Numbered from the stretch's first letter, positions 48,944 through 60,988 are shown. The stretch: DNA of 64,000 nucleotides from Loxodes magnus (GCA_946699065.1 CAMPDV010000005.1:620001-684000), one strand, 5' to 3'. Notes: generated by a model not told the origin, from the letters alone. Translations and numbers: made by a program.

Positions 48944-50422
48944 TCAGAGATCCTCTTTCTATACTTCTTCCAATGTTTCCTATTTATTTCCATAATTTAA
49001 GACATTTTCCACATCCAATTTATTTGTACAATAGTGGCTTAGTCATTCAATTACATACTCTTTTTAAAATATTCCAGTATAATTGTATTGATTTTTATTT
49101 TCAGCAGTATAGAGAGTTAGAACTGGATAATTTTCAATATAGACATCTTCTAAGTCATTTTTATTCATATCTATCTAGGCTAGCAATAACTATTCGTTGT
49201 ATCTTTCAAGTATTTTAGGTAGTGTAACATATTCTTTATAAACATTTTCACATAGATCACAATAATGGATAAAAAAGAACACTACTACATCTATTTCCTT
49301 CTAATATACTACATCTTTGAAATTTTTTCCTACTAGTACTCTTATATCATTAATGTATTCTTTTTCTGGAATATCTTCGCTTTTATAGAAATTTTTTAGC
49401 TTTCCATTCTTAAAGTTGTTGTAAAATTTCAGTATGTTTGATTAACTGAATTTATCTTCCATCTTATGCTTTACTAATTACTTCTAAGGCTATTAGAGTA
49501 CTATCCAAACTGATGGCTATTCCTTAACTCCTAAATACTTACCTAGATCTTCTCCTAATCTCTTATTAGAATCTGCATAAGTAAAGATTAGGTTGCGTAT
49601 ATCTTCTGATAGCTCATTAAATATATTAATAGACTTTTTATCACTTTCATTGACAAACAAAATTATTCCTGGATATCCTCCTTAAAATATGGTATGATGT
49701 ATTTGATCGTCAATTTCAGCTCCTCTAGGAACAGAAAAAAAGTTAATATAATGCCACACATCATCTACCTCCCATTTTCCTGTGTATTGAACAAACTTTT
49801 CATCAAATGTTTTTAAAATAGCGAAATTATTCTCTCTTATATTATAAATCTTTGTTATTTATTTGTTACCTATAAAGCCACACTTTATATAATGAAGCTC
49901 AGCACATACTTATTCAAACTTATCGAAATTTTCATCTTTCTTGCTTCCATAAAACAAAGGCATTACCTTCCTTTCTTTCAACTCATTTTAGAAGTCTCTC
50001 ACTTCCCAAAAATCTATAACTGATGGCTTTCTTTTTTCATTAGCAAATTTTTTAATATTCTCAAATTTGGGTTCTCCCATGAATTAAACAGGCCTTGCGT
50101 CTTAAAAGAAGAATACTAAAAGAGGAACATCTTTAACATTCATTTGATCAGCTGTATCTTTATTTGTAGAGATATCAATCTGAGAAAAGTAAATAGGCGG
50201 ATTCTCTTTAAGTAGTTAAGTTGCTATTCCTTCTAAAGTATTTTAAAACTCTTGACAAATACTGCAACTTGGTGAGTAAAAGAAGACAAAAATACCATTT
50301 GGCTAATACTTCTCAATAATCATGAAGAATATTCCATCATCAAGTTCAATAATAGGTTTATCTTATTAGCCTAGGACAGACAAGGTCTGTAGAAATATTA
50401 AGACTCCTTATATAAATTTCAT
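48944..50422 (-). CDS. PDI-like protein with two thioredoxin domains
   Basis: A 492-aa protein from ATG 50422 to TGA 48944-48946. The N-terminus MKFIQGVLIFLQTLSVLG is a signal peptide. The first thioredoxin domain (~25-130) has FFYSPSCSICQEF with Cys53 and Cys56 in place of the usual CGHC; the cis-Pro context is NVKDVPLLVFF. Two redox-inactive thioredoxin-like b and b' domains follow (~135-365), and a second domain with FFFIHYCDLCENVYKEY has Cys388 and Cys391 and the cis-Pro motif IENYPVLTLY. The order a-b-b'-a' is that of classical PDI, which forms and shuffles disulphides in the ER lumen. Both active sites are unusual (CSIC and CDLC), so its redox behaviour may differ. The C-terminus ends in KEDL, a plausible KDEL-type ER retrieval signal. 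A sense TGA is in VIEWLSHYC. Confidence 0.92.
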
Positions 50423-50590
50423 TTTATTTAAAAGAGTTATATCAAATGTAAATAATACCTACGTGTATTAAAAGCATACTTCATCCTATAAAGTCAAGTA
50501 AATGCTTCAACCTTTAAATTCTTATCACTCTAGTTATGGTATTGAGGAATATAATCAGTTAATTGAAAAAGTAAAATAATAAAGAGAGAT

Positions 50591-53149
50591 TCAGGAGTAT
50601 TAAGATTAATTATTTAGAATGTATTTAAGCAAAAGGATATTCTGGTTTGCCACTTTCGAAAATCTTTGGTAGATTAAAAATACTTATTTAAGAAGCCCTT
50701 CCATTTGAGCAATTCCACTATGAACCTTTATTATTTCCTAACTCCAAAGTAAATATAAGTATATAGCGCATTATTTCTCATTCTAACAGAGTTTGCTCAA
50801 ATTATTAACTAACTACTAAATCTCTTCTACGTTTTATAATTATTAGACTAGAAAGCTAACTTGTTGCTATGGAATTGCATGTATTACTTTTTAAAATAGC
50901 TCATTATTCTGCAATCTGATGCTTATTACTAAAGCAAGGAAATAGTTTTAAGTTTTTAGGTGCTTGTAAACGGATTGTTCGTTAATATCTACTTCTAATT
51001 ATAAAGGCTTAAAATACTACTTTTTAGACCCTGCTGTTCCATATAGAAGAACTCCTTCACAAGTACTAAGTGCTATGAAATTTCCAGTTGGTGACCATCT
51101 TATGCAATCAGTTCCGACTGTAAATACTCTTTCACTCATTTCTCCGGGTCTATGCTTTTTCAAAATTCCTTGCTCTTCAAAATCTTCAATAGCTCTATAA
51201 TTAGAATCTTTAATAGATAAAATATTAATTCCTTCTTTAATGTATTTCGAATTCAATTTCTAAAGAGCTCCTTCCAAGTCTTTGTTATTCTAAAAGCATA
51301 TTCTTTGTAGTAAAATCCTTGACTTGGAATCATAAACGCACAAATATTTACTGGTTCCAGCTCCTAGTAAAAGCTTGCCATCAGGACTGAAATGGATAGT
51401 TTAGAATTTGTAATCTGGATTGTTTTTACTTTAGAACACATCGTTATTTTTTCTTCCAGGCTTAACTTCTCTTTTGCCTTCAATAATTCCCTAAAGTTCA
51501 TACTAAAGCCATATGTAAATATTTCCCTCTGACGTGCAAGAAGCTATTTGCTATCCATCAGGACTTCAGCATAAACTCAAGACTTCTTAATTGTGGGTTA
51601 AAACATCAGTACTTTATTTGCCTCATATATCCCATATTCTTACTGATTTATCCCAAGAACTAGAAGCTAGTATTGCATGAATAGGATGAAATCTTGCGCA
51701 AGTTATAGGCCCTGTATGTCCACTTCATATATGAAGCAATTCACTTGTTTGTAAATCCCAAACAAATATTTTATAATCAGTTTAATCTCCAGAAGCTATT
51801 ATTGAACCACTTTAATCGCAAGTTACACTCATAAATTAAACACTTTTATGTGCAGTTAGAACCCTAAAATTAACATACTTAGTTAAATCATAAGCTCTTA
51901 TTGTTCCATCTAAAGAACTAGAAAGTAAGATATTTTTACGAGACGGAAAATGCAGATCAGTAATCTAGCTCTTATGATCGGAAAAAGTAGCGTAGCAGAA
52001 CTATGTCTATCCATCCCATAATTTAATTTTACCTGTATAATCACCTGTTGCCACATGATTTTAATGAGAAATAGCACAGCAAGTAATTTAACTAGTTCCT
52101 TATAGCTTAAGAATATAAGTTTCAGTTTGCCATTCCCAAACTAGTAATTGCTTTTATTTAATTGAAGCAACTGCAATTCATTCTCCGGTATCATTTAATG
52201 TTAAAGTAGAAATATCTCCAATACTTAAGCTATGTAAATGCTATATTTCATCGCTTGAAACTCTTTGATAAATAGCAAAAACTCCAGATTTTTTGAATGC
52301 AGCTACTAGAAGATTTTATTTCATATCAACACATACTAGTTTTTTAGATGTTTCATGGCTTAGCTAGTGCTTTATGTATAAGACAAATCTACCCTTTTAT
52401 AATAAAATTTCTGTTTCTGAATATTATTTATTCTCAATGCTCAGAGATTACTATTTCTCTTCTATTGCTGGATTCTCTTTTTTCTATTTTTTTTCATCCA
52501 CATCATCGGTGTATTTCCAAACCATAATCTTACCGTCTGCACTTACACTCAATATTTCTTATGGAAAATCTACATAGAAGACATTGATAACAGGAAATCT
52601 GTGACCTGAAAAAATAAAAGGAGAGTATTCTTCATTATTCGTCATCACAAAAATCTTAACAGTATGATCTGAACTAGCTGTTAGAATAAAGCGGCTATCC
52701 TAGGTTCATTATATCTTCAATAGAGAACCATGATGTCACTAATTTAATTTCTTATAAGGGATCAAAGGCTAAATATCTCTTTCGCAAAACTTGAAAACGC
52801 CTAAACAACCTGTATCAGTACCCATAGCTAGAAACTATCCGCAGAAGCTAAATTGAAGATCAGTGATTTTGGAGTGGAAATGAAAGTAGCTTGTTATTAC
52901 TTAGTACTAAATATTGCAAAAAACTGCCATTCCTTGATAGTCACAAGCAAGAAGAGTTTACTAGTTAGGGTGAAGGCATAAGATATCCAAATTATGTTAA
53001 GCTTCAAAAGGAAGAGTATAAACTTATTACTTTATAAGGTTAGTCACTTTTATCTTATTAGAAATCACTCCTAGCAAATTTTTTTCTGTGAAAACTAAAT
53101 TTCCTGATTCATATGTAGGACCTAGAACGCCTTAACATTAAAAATCCAT
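50591..53149 (-). CDS. PWP2: PWP2/UTP1, SSU processome WD40 protein
   Basis: An 852-aa protein from ATG 53149 to TGA 50591-50593, no intron. PWP2 is a subunit of the UtpB complex, binds the 5' ETS/U3 snoRNP and is required for 18S rRNA processing in the nucleolus. It has two WD40 propellers (~residues 10-690); characteristic strands include [68 protein letters not shown] and [18 protein letters not shown], which match human PWP2 closely. The C-terminal ~150 residues are the helical Utp12 domain ([36 protein letters not shown]). Length is close to human PWP2 (919 aa). Sense TGA codons give Trp in LNQWHHGS, KIQWTQDSR and SLCWSPDG, positions where WD repeats expect Trp or aromatic residues. Confidence 0.96.
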
Positions 53150-54374
53150 CTTAAAAATGTAAATATTTTAACTTATGTTTCATAAACCTTCTTAATATTT
53201 AAAATTTAAAATTATCCTTATTTTTTCTATTTTAGTCTTTATGTGTTTTATCAACTTTCTATGTGTAAGCAATACAAATAAGTAAAGTTATAAGATTATA
53301 TATAAAATCATTATATTCTTCTTTCTTTGAAATTATCACTATTAAAGCTATTTATTTTATTTTAAGTGTACAAAGTATCAAATTTCTAGCTACATGATAT
53401 GATTAAAGAACTTTATATATAAAGCTAGCAGACTAAACTTATTATTGTTATAAATTGCTTGCAAGTTAGATTTCTTACTTGTTTAATTGTCTATTTTTTA
53501 TTAACTAAGCATCATGTATAACTAAATCAAATAATAGATATTTTCTTTTGCTTCATTTATAGCTATAAGGTAAATTCTAATTTAGAAGTTGTAATAATAT
53601 AGTACTTAATAAGGATACTTACTATAAATATAATCTAGCTATGTGAATTTTTTATGATTTAATAAGAATAAAGAAAGCATAAAAGGCTATTAGTGCGTAT
53701 AAGCTCTATTTATATTTAATAGTTTAAAAAGTAAAATTCTAACTTACTTATATGCATTCGAAGTTTTTATATCAATTATAACTTCAATTTGCTTTCAAGT
53801 ATCTTTTTTAACTATTTATTCCTCTCATTTGATTAAAAGCAAGCTTAACATATAATCAATATAACCCAAAGTCTTACTCTTATTTTTATATAGCCTTTAA
53901 AATCCACATACTATAATTAAAGTGTCATAATAAATTATGAATTTAATTAACAAAAGCTTTTGATATAACTAAAATGATTAAAATATAATTAGACTAGCTT
54001 AATTTCATTAGCTTTCATATTAAATTATTACAGTGTGGCTAACAAATTTAATATTATAATGCTATATCTAAATCATAGTTGAATATATTTATTATTGACG
54101 TTCTTATTAGACTAATATATATTGTCCAGTTTGTTACTATTTTATTATTCTTCAGATGTTTTGCTTGATAATTGTATTATAAAGAGTGCTTAAGAATATT
54201 AATATTCCCTTGCTTTAATATTTATTAAGACTGTAACTATTAAAACAATAAGCTATTCTACTTTACCTTATCATATATACTATGACAAATGAGCAGGATT
54301 TAAGCTCTTTAGTTTTAAATTTGACTTGCAAATTTAAATTAAAATTAGTTAAAAGTTTAAATATCTCTACTTTC
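53150..54374. other. Intergenic, AT-rich
   Basis: 1.2 kb between the PWP2 start and the EMC8/9 gene stop. No coding or structural signal found. Confidence 0.6.
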
Positions 54375-54863
54375 TCATTTAGGAGGCCATTCTAGCCCAG
54401 GATCTTCTAAGTGACTTTCGAAATCATATACCTTTTTACTTGGAATAGATTGTTCAGTTATATCTTTACTTTAGCTTTTGCTAAAACTCTATCCATCTCA
54501 ATGTCCAAATGTTAACTTATGACTTTCTGCTTCTATTTCAATAAGAACGCATGGAGGTTAGGATATGTTGCAGTTTTTCTGAATTACTTCACATATTTTG
54601 GGAATAAGTAGAACTTCTACAGATTCATAAATTCCTAGAATTGTCATATTAAAACTATTAGCATATGCATGAGCTTATAAAAAGGCAACGTCTAAAAGAG
54701 GTGGTTGAGCAGAATCAATATCATGAAATAAAGGTAAAGCCTTTTATATTTATAATGTCTTTGGATCTCCTAAAAGCACTCCAAGAACTTTCGTTCCGCT
54801 CGCAAAGGAAGTGAAGTGTTTTAAAATCAAAGCTTCTGCTTCTTCTTTTATACTAAAACTCAT
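54375..54863 (-). CDS. EMC8: ER membrane complex subunit 8/9 (UPF0172)
   Basis: A 162-aa protein from ATG 54863 (context gtaaaaATG) to TGA 54375-54377. EMC8/9 is a cytosolic MPN-like subunit of the EMC insertase, which inserts tail-anchored and multipass proteins into the ER. Matching features are the N-terminal helix and strand (AEALILKHFTSFASGTKVLG, VLLGD), the conserved ALPLFHDIDSAQPPLLDVAF that corresponds to the VPLFH-x-LAPMLEVAL block, NMTILGIYESVE for AGYYQANE, and the acidic C-terminus. The family lacks the JAMM metal residues, as here. It is somewhat shorter than human EMC8 (210 aa). The Trp in FGHWDGQS is TGA. No intron is needed. Confidence 0.85.
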
Positions 54864-56986
54864 TTTTACAACACTCAAATTAAAAAATGTTCTAAGTTGC
54901 TTATTAAATTTTAAATTAGTTTCAAATATATATATAAGCAGTCAAATAACTTGAACTAATACTTTACATAAAGCAAACTATCTGCGTCTTTATAAGTATT
55001 AAGATATATAGCAAATTTGTCAATTTAGCTTTACAAGCATTTCTTTTAATTATTTTAGCTTTATCACTTTATTTTCTGTCTTAAGTGATTTATTAAACTC
55101 TAAATTTATAGATTGCTTGATTTAAAAGAGGCTATTAATTAAATTAGATAGAATTGATCAAAGGGTAATTAAATTTTACTAAATTCAAACAGCTTAGTTT
55201 AAATTCCTTTAATATGAGTATTCATTTACCTTTTAAGGTAAAAAGATTGCTTAAATCAAAGAAATCATTATTTTACTTAGAATGAACTGCCTTTATTCAA
55301 AGAAAGGCTTATATTAAACTACTTGGATAAGCTAAAATAAATTTTAAAAATAAGCATTAATAAAGATACTTAAAATACTTTGATATAGCTAAAATTACTG
55401 ATTTTGTATAGCTCTATAATTATTCATATGTAAACATGTTTCTTATATTGGAATTTTATTGTTTTTCTATGTGAATATCTATAATAAAACTTTGGTTATA
55501 TATTTATTTAAATTTAAGCTTTAATTGATTTAAAACTTATTATAAATTTAAATAATTTTAGATTATTTAATTTAACCTTTTCATTAATATCTTATCCATT
55601 CTATTTAGTTTAATTTTTCTCTAATTTAACAAGGAACATTTTTTTCAGATTGTTAATTAATTTCTATTAATTTAATAATTTTAATTTGAAGTACTTTATT
55701 TTTCCTTTACATTTATTTATTTTATAATCTAACAAATTATCTTCAAAGAGTACTTTAATTGTACCTAGTTACTATCCTTTCTATTTTAAAGCGTCTTAGT
55801 TTATTTTGATCTTTTAAATTTATGTTAACTATCTATTTTTTATTATAATCCCTTATTCCTAAACCTACTGTAACTAAATCATTTTAGTTAGATTTCACAT
55901 AACAATTTACTTTTGTTTCCTGGTAAAAAGAATGAAGCAAGAATAGAGAATAGAAATTAAAATTTTCTTAATTATAAAGTATCAAGTATGAAATAAAGTA
56001 TTTGCTAGATCTTCTTTTAAGTTAAAATATTAGGACTATCAAGATCTATCATAGCAAAAAGAATACAAGAATTAATCAATAGCTAAGCATTTATCTTAAA
56101 CGAATCTAATTAGAAATGATTGAATCTTAAATTTAAAGTAATAGCTTATGTATTATATTATTAATGCAAACCTAATCATTATTCAATTATTGGAAATTAT
56201 AGCATCACTAACAGATTTATCAAATAGCGTTGCTTTCTCATTTTCTCTAAATTTTAAACTAGCTTAATTTCTTAATCTGTAAGTAAGTTCATAAATTTGG
56301 TTAGATATCTATAGTATGAAGTACAATATTTAGATTAGTGTTAAAGTATTGTCTATACTAAATTTTAAATAGATTATCTTATATTTCAGCTAATGAATAG
56401 CTCTCGTTCCTTATTATACAAACAAAAGTTCCAACATCTCCTTATATTGGATAATATTAATACTTAAAAATTACTAAATTACACTCTAAATAAGTTAGAA
56501 GCCAACTAAACTAAGTAATACAGCTAATTATAACTAGATAATCTAATAATATAATATCTAATAGAAATAATATAATTTAAAGTAATTCAAAATTAAGTGC
56601 TTAAAATAAATTTATAATCTAGGGGATTGAGATTTATAAGGATACTATTATAAAATTTATTAAAGTCAAAGTTAATATTTAAAGATAGGCTTAGTAGCAT
56701 TAACTTTAGATTTGATAAAGGTAATTTTAAAAGCTAGATATGTTATACATTTCTCTTTAAAAATTATATAATTATAATAGAATTAAGTAAAATCTTTCAG
56801 TTAAATATTTACTTTGATATACAATAAAGCATTACGTCATAGAATGAAAGGCATTCAAATTATTTATTATATACTCTATAATAAAGAAATCTTTCTTCTT
56901 ACTTTATTATAGAAAATATTTCTAGTGTATAATACTATTGTATAGAAAAGAATAAATATTAGATATATAAAAATAATTTTAAATAA
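54864..56986. other. Long intergenic region, AT-rich
   Basis: 2.1 kb between EMC8/9 and the GC-richer block. Highly AT-rich with no gene-like signal. Confidence 0.6.
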
Positions 56987-57829
56987 ATGAAAAGCAAGCT
57001 AAAGAAAATTGAAGCAAAGAAAATAGGAAGTTTCCACAAAAAAATATAACGCCAAATAAAAGAACTTACTGACCCTGACTCTCCTTCATCGGCAAAAGGG
57101 AAACGCCTTTAAGGGAACATTGAAGAGGCAAAATTTTATACAAATGAATCGTTAAGCGATCAAGTTTGACTTATGAAGAAAAATTTATAAAAGCAGGATG
57201 AGATAGTATTTAATCTCGCGGAAAATATAAGGGAACCCCTAAAAAATTGAAGAACTTAATTAGGAAACCAACTGATACAAAGTCAAGTAGTGACTAAAGA
57301 ACAACTCTGACTATAATCTTAATCTAGATTGAACAAAGTTGACATAATGGATATTGAATAAGATTAATAAGCGTAGAACAAATAGAATTAATAAGAATAA
57401 AAATAATAATAAGACATAACAACTAAAATAGAAAAGATAAAGAATTACTTATACCCGGAACACAAGCTTAAAATCATCAAATATAGAAGATGCTGATTCT
57501 GCCACTCAAAGAACCATTTTCTGAAAACCTCCAAAATTTTAAGCAACTAAAGAGAAAGGAAGACTAAATAACTTGAAGAGAACTTACAAGGTTATGTGTA
57601 ACTTCTAATGGAGTTCTCAAGAAGAAGATTTTCAACGGATCAAGGAGATTATCTTAGTGGCTATCTCCCACATAAAAAACTTGGTAGTGGTTCCCACCAC
57701 GTTAAAATCTGTCAGCGAGAATTTGGTTTAGATTCTAGGGAACGCAAATTTTTTCTGACGTTTAGTTTACTTTTATTATTATTATAAGAGTAACTTATAT
57801 AGATAAATATTCACTAGGTCTTTATATGA
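56987..57829 (+). CDS. Unrecognised frame with zinc-knuckle-like Cys/His cluster
   Basis: A 280-codon frame from ATG 56987 to TGA 57827-57829, clearly GC-richer than the flanking DNA between 57,000 and 57,760. It predicts a basic, helical N-terminal half (MKSKLKKIEAKKIGSFHKKI), Gln-rich middle (about residue 125-145) and, at about residues 165-185, a Cys/His cluster (RRCWFCHSKNHF) reminiscent of CCHC zinc knuckles in nucleic-acid-binding and retroelement capsid-type proteins. The C-terminal part (RRRFSTDQGDYLSGYLPHKK) is unrecognised, and the last ~25 residues look noncoding. No polymerase, protease or integrase motif is seen nearby. It may be a host gene, or an old element fragment; the family cannot be named from this sequence. 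Confidence 0.45.
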
Positions 57830-57839
57830 ACATTTTAAT

Positions 57840-58790
57840 AAATAGAAGTTATTCTTAAATAATAACTAAAAGAAAATTTCTTTGAATTTCAATATAATTT
57901 GTATAGATTAAAGTGATTCTTCCTCTAATGAATAACCAATATTTAAATTAAGTCTATCTGAATTTTTGTAAATAAAATCTTCCTAGCTGCTTCTGAAATT
58001 ATTAATAGTTTTCTTCCTACTCTTTATCTTCAATTCAATCCTCTTCATATTCTGATAATCAGTCATTTTTTCACTTGTTTAGTATTATGCTTGATGTAGC
58101 TCCTTTTATCGCTCTCCTTATTATAATATTAGTCTTTCTCCATAATTGAATCATGTAATTTCAGTACAAAATAAAACTTTCTTCTATGAATCTTACTTTC
58201 TCGCGTGCAATATATTCGATTCAATTTGCACCAAATATTTTCCTCTATTTTTTAATTCCTATTAAACAATTAAAATTATCTTATCAAGTATTCTTTACTC
58301 TTATAGTATCCACATCTTAATATATTTTTCCGCTTATTGATGTATCAGACTTTTACTTCTTCTTAATATTTATAAAGCCTTTATTGCTTTAGTTTTAATT
58401 GATTGTTCATTGCTTGAAAAAGTTTGATTGGCCGAATAACTATTCTATTTACTTTAGTGTAAATTTATTTCTTAATTTCTGATTAATTGCTAATTTCCTT
58501 TTTAATTAGTTATTTTCTTGTTATATCTTCATCAAAGTTTATATCAAAGTCCTAATTTTTTCATTTAATTTAATCATCTAAGTTTTTATGATCTGATTCT
58601 TCTAGAACAGCTGTCATGTCTACTTTTAATAGCAAATATTAAAGGCTGCTTAGTTTTTACCTTCAGAAGAATCAAATTGAATTGTTTATATTTAAATAAG
58701 AATAACTAATTAATAGGATAATGATAGAAATAGAAGAAGTTATAAGAAATATTCTTAGCAGCTTTGTTTCTTTTATTTCAAATAAATCAT
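57840..58790 (-). other. Coding-like region, frame not resolved
   Basis: The minus strand here reads as protein-like in more than one frame. One frame can start at ATG 58618 (MTAVLEESDHKNLDDQIKWK), giving a basic, charged protein for ~180 residues. Another runs from ATG 58790 through a hydrophobic stretch (YFLQLLLFLSLSYQLVILI) into KWKNDWLSEYEEDWIEDKEQ. I cannot decide between them, and neither ends cleanly in TGA near a natural C-terminus. A spliced gene in this interval is likely but not defined. Confidence 0.35.
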
Positions 58791-58842
58791 ATTTTATATC
58801 ATAGAAAATTACACTTATAAATAAATTAATTAAATAAATTTG

Positions 58843-58882
58843 ATTATAGAGCGCGTAGCACCTCGTTGGTGCGCAGCTCTTT
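58843..58882. repeat. Left inverted repeat with hairpin
   Basis: A ~40-bp sequence that recurs inverted at 59629-59668; the shared core is CCAACGAGGTGCTA with AAAGAGC on one side and CTCTATAAT on the other. The left copy folds into a GC-rich hairpin by itself: AGAGCGC and GCACC pair with GGTGC and GCGCAGCTCT-side bases around the loop TCGTT. Such GC-rich structure is exceptional in this AT-rich window. Confidence 0.75.
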
Positions 58883-59268
58883 AATACTATAACTTCCAAA
58901 TTACCAACTCACTTCATAAAAACTTGAGCGGGATAGCAAAATTTTGAACCACATAAGTACTTTACATATTTACACTTAGGAGATTTTTTAAACACTGGGA
59001 CACTTTATACTTTATATATTTACTTAGCTAAGCATGCTAATAAAATCTAGTTTAATTATGTTTTAATTTTCTTTATACATACTTTAAGAGAAATAAAGAA
59101 TAATTAGTATATTTACAAAGCAAAATAAGAATTTACAAATTAATTAAAGAATAAAGGATTATTTAAAGAAATTATAGAATAAAGCACTTCTAATATTATA
59201 CTACTGTACTTAGCTTTATTAGAAAATTAGCTAAATAGAAGATAAATTATTAATTTTTAAATTAAAAT

Positions 59269-59712
59269 ATGGATATCGGCTGCTTCATAAGAACTAGTAT
59301 GTAATTTGGTGCAGTTTATACTGCATTGCGTGTAATCTCGTATTAAGCGTCACCACGGGGAAGAGTGGAAAAGCTCGAAAGAGATAAATCTAACTTGCCC
59401 AGTGGCTCTCTCTAGCATTATGAAAGTTTGACGTACGCTCTGCTAATGTCTTAACTACTATTTCTTATTTGGATCTAATTTAAGAAGACTGGAGCATTTA
59501 GTTCAAGATTCGAGAATAATCTTTAATAAGGAGAATCTCCATTTGTAGAAGCCGACGTGACTCATTGGACTGCTAGAATTTTAAAAAGAAGTAAGATAAT
59601 TTTTTTAAAATATTTAATATTAATATTGAAAGAGCCACTAGCCAACGAGGTGCTATATACTCTATAATTATCTTAATTTATTTATATAAGTTAATTTATT
59701 ACTTTTATATGA
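59269..59712 (+). CDS. Unrecognised ORF between inverted repeats
   Basis: A 147-codon frame from ATG 59269 (context attaaaatATG) to TGA 59710-59712, in GC-richer DNA than its flanks. The first ~115 residues (MDIGCFIRTSMQFGAVYTAL; then YQASPRGRVEKLERDKSNLP; SPFVEADVTHWTARILKRS) have a balanced composition unlike chance AT-rich frames. The final ~30 residues run through the right inverted repeat and look noncoding, so the true end may lie earlier, perhaps via an intron starting at the GTAAG near 59,591. I do not recognise a family. Its position between two inverted ~40-bp repeats suggests a small mobile unit or a cassette, but no transposase signature is visible. Confidence 0.4.
59629..59668. 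repeat. Right inverted repeat
   Basis: Reverse complement partner of 58843-58882: AAAGAGCC, then CCAACGAGGTGCTA, then CTCTATAAT. The match is strong in these blocks and weak between them; the two copies are ~745 bp apart. Confidence 0.75.
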
Positions 59713-60058
59713 AAGCATTTCTGATTATCCTTTATTATTTTTTAATTTACGAAGAATTCTACTATGTAAATGATTATATCATTAAAATATATTATTAGAG
59801 TCATTTATATTTACCACCAATATAGATATTTTAGTTTCAATTGAAAATTAAAATTTTCCTTCTATTATAAAAATTTAGTTAGATAAAATCTTACATTATA
59901 AACTTATATTTATAATGCTTACTATTGTCTAAAAGTATTTACATAATTTACTTAGTTGTTTCATAAATTTATATGTAGCAATTGATTTTTCCCTAAGAAT
60001 TTTAGTAGAATTATTATAAATAATAAATATAATTTTCTATATAAAAAATTTTAAAAAG
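59713..60058. other. Intergenic, AT-rich
   Basis: About 350 bp of AT-rich DNA between the repeat-flanked frame and the next gene-like frame. Nothing identified. Confidence 0.6.
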
Positions 60059-60813
60059 ATGCATAATTTTAGAAAAGGATCCTTTTCCGCCTCCAGAAAG
60101 AGCATGAAAAGCAGAGATCTTAGAGGAAACTTAAAAGCTGCAGAAAACGATCCATAATACAATAACACTCATCTTTGAGGAGAAACCGAGGAAATAGATT
60201 AAGTCTGCCTTACACCAGGAGGTCACAGAATTGAATTCTTTTGGATAGATGAGCATGGAATAGCTCATTAAGGTGGTGCTGAACATCCAGGAAGAGGTTA
60301 AGAAACTCCGAAAGAAAAATATTAAGTTGATGGAGTAAAGCTAGCACGGATTTTAAGATAAACTTGATCTCAGAATGGTTAATTTGGAGAGGGAGATCGA
60401 CACTCTATGAAAATATTAACAAGAGTAAAACAGCAAAACAAAATCTTAGATACGATAGATATAGAGTTAAAATGCATAGCTGGAAATTAAAATATCTAGT
60501 CAACAACAAATTGAACAAGTTGAAAAGAAACTTAACTAAAACTGCTAAATGGAGCTTTAGGAAATGGAAGGAAGCAATACATACGTAAGAATAGCGAGGT
60601 AGACTAGATTTAGAAAGAAATTCTATTTCCGTTGCTCATTAGGTCAATTATACAAGTAGTGCAAGAAATTTTATTAATTCAAGGAAAAATACTGAATCGA
60701 GAAAAAAGAGATAAGAAATTTTATTTTGTTATTGGGAAGGAGGAATTCATAAGAGAGAATTGAATCAAAATACACCAAGGCTGATTTTAGCAAGACCTAT
60801 AGGAAGAAGATGA
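60059..60813 (+). CDS. Unrecognised basic protein, probably one intron
   Basis: Frame from ATG 60059. The first ~90 residues (MHNFRKGSFSASRKSMKSRD; EIDQVCLTPGGHRIEFFWID; EHGIAHQGGAEHPGRGQETP) have a well-mixed composition and GC-richer codons. A 23-nt GT-AG intron at 60335-60357 would join them to a second frame (LISEWLIWRGRSTLYENINK and WSFRKWKEAIHT) that ends ARPIGRR at TGA 60811-60813, giving 243 aa with total length in phase. The C-terminal half is strongly basic and rich in Arg, Lys and Asn, consistent with nucleic-acid binding. Family not recognised. With the frames at 56,987 and 59,269 it shares a higher GC level than ordinary genes here, so these three may belong to one acquired or mobile segment. 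Confidence 0.5.
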
Positions 60814-60862
60814 CATGGATTAAAACAAATGGAGGAGAGATCAAACTTAAAAACTTATTTTA

Positions 60863-60887
60863 AGCAGCAGATTTTACATCTGCTGCT
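60863..60887. terminator. Perfect 10-bp hairpin between convergent genes
   Basis: AGCAGCAGAT pairs perfectly with ATCTGCTGCT across a 5-nt loop (tttac). It lies 50 bp after the TGA at 60813 (+) and 102 bp after the TGA at 60989 (-), that is, between two convergent 3' ends, where it could serve as a 3'-end or transcription-stop structure on both strands. Confidence 0.5.
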
Positions 60888-60988
60888 AAACAATTTTAAA
60901 ACTTTAAAAATTTAAAAATAATATTTTAATTAGTTTATATAGAATTACTAAGATATATATTAAGATCCTATTTTTATTTATTAGCTTG

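Noticed and set aside
59269-59640. A structured non-coding RNA such as SRP RNA, RNase P RNA or U3
   Set aside because: The GC-rich segment lacks the conserved boxes of these RNAs and is open as a 115+ codon frame from an AAAATG-like start.
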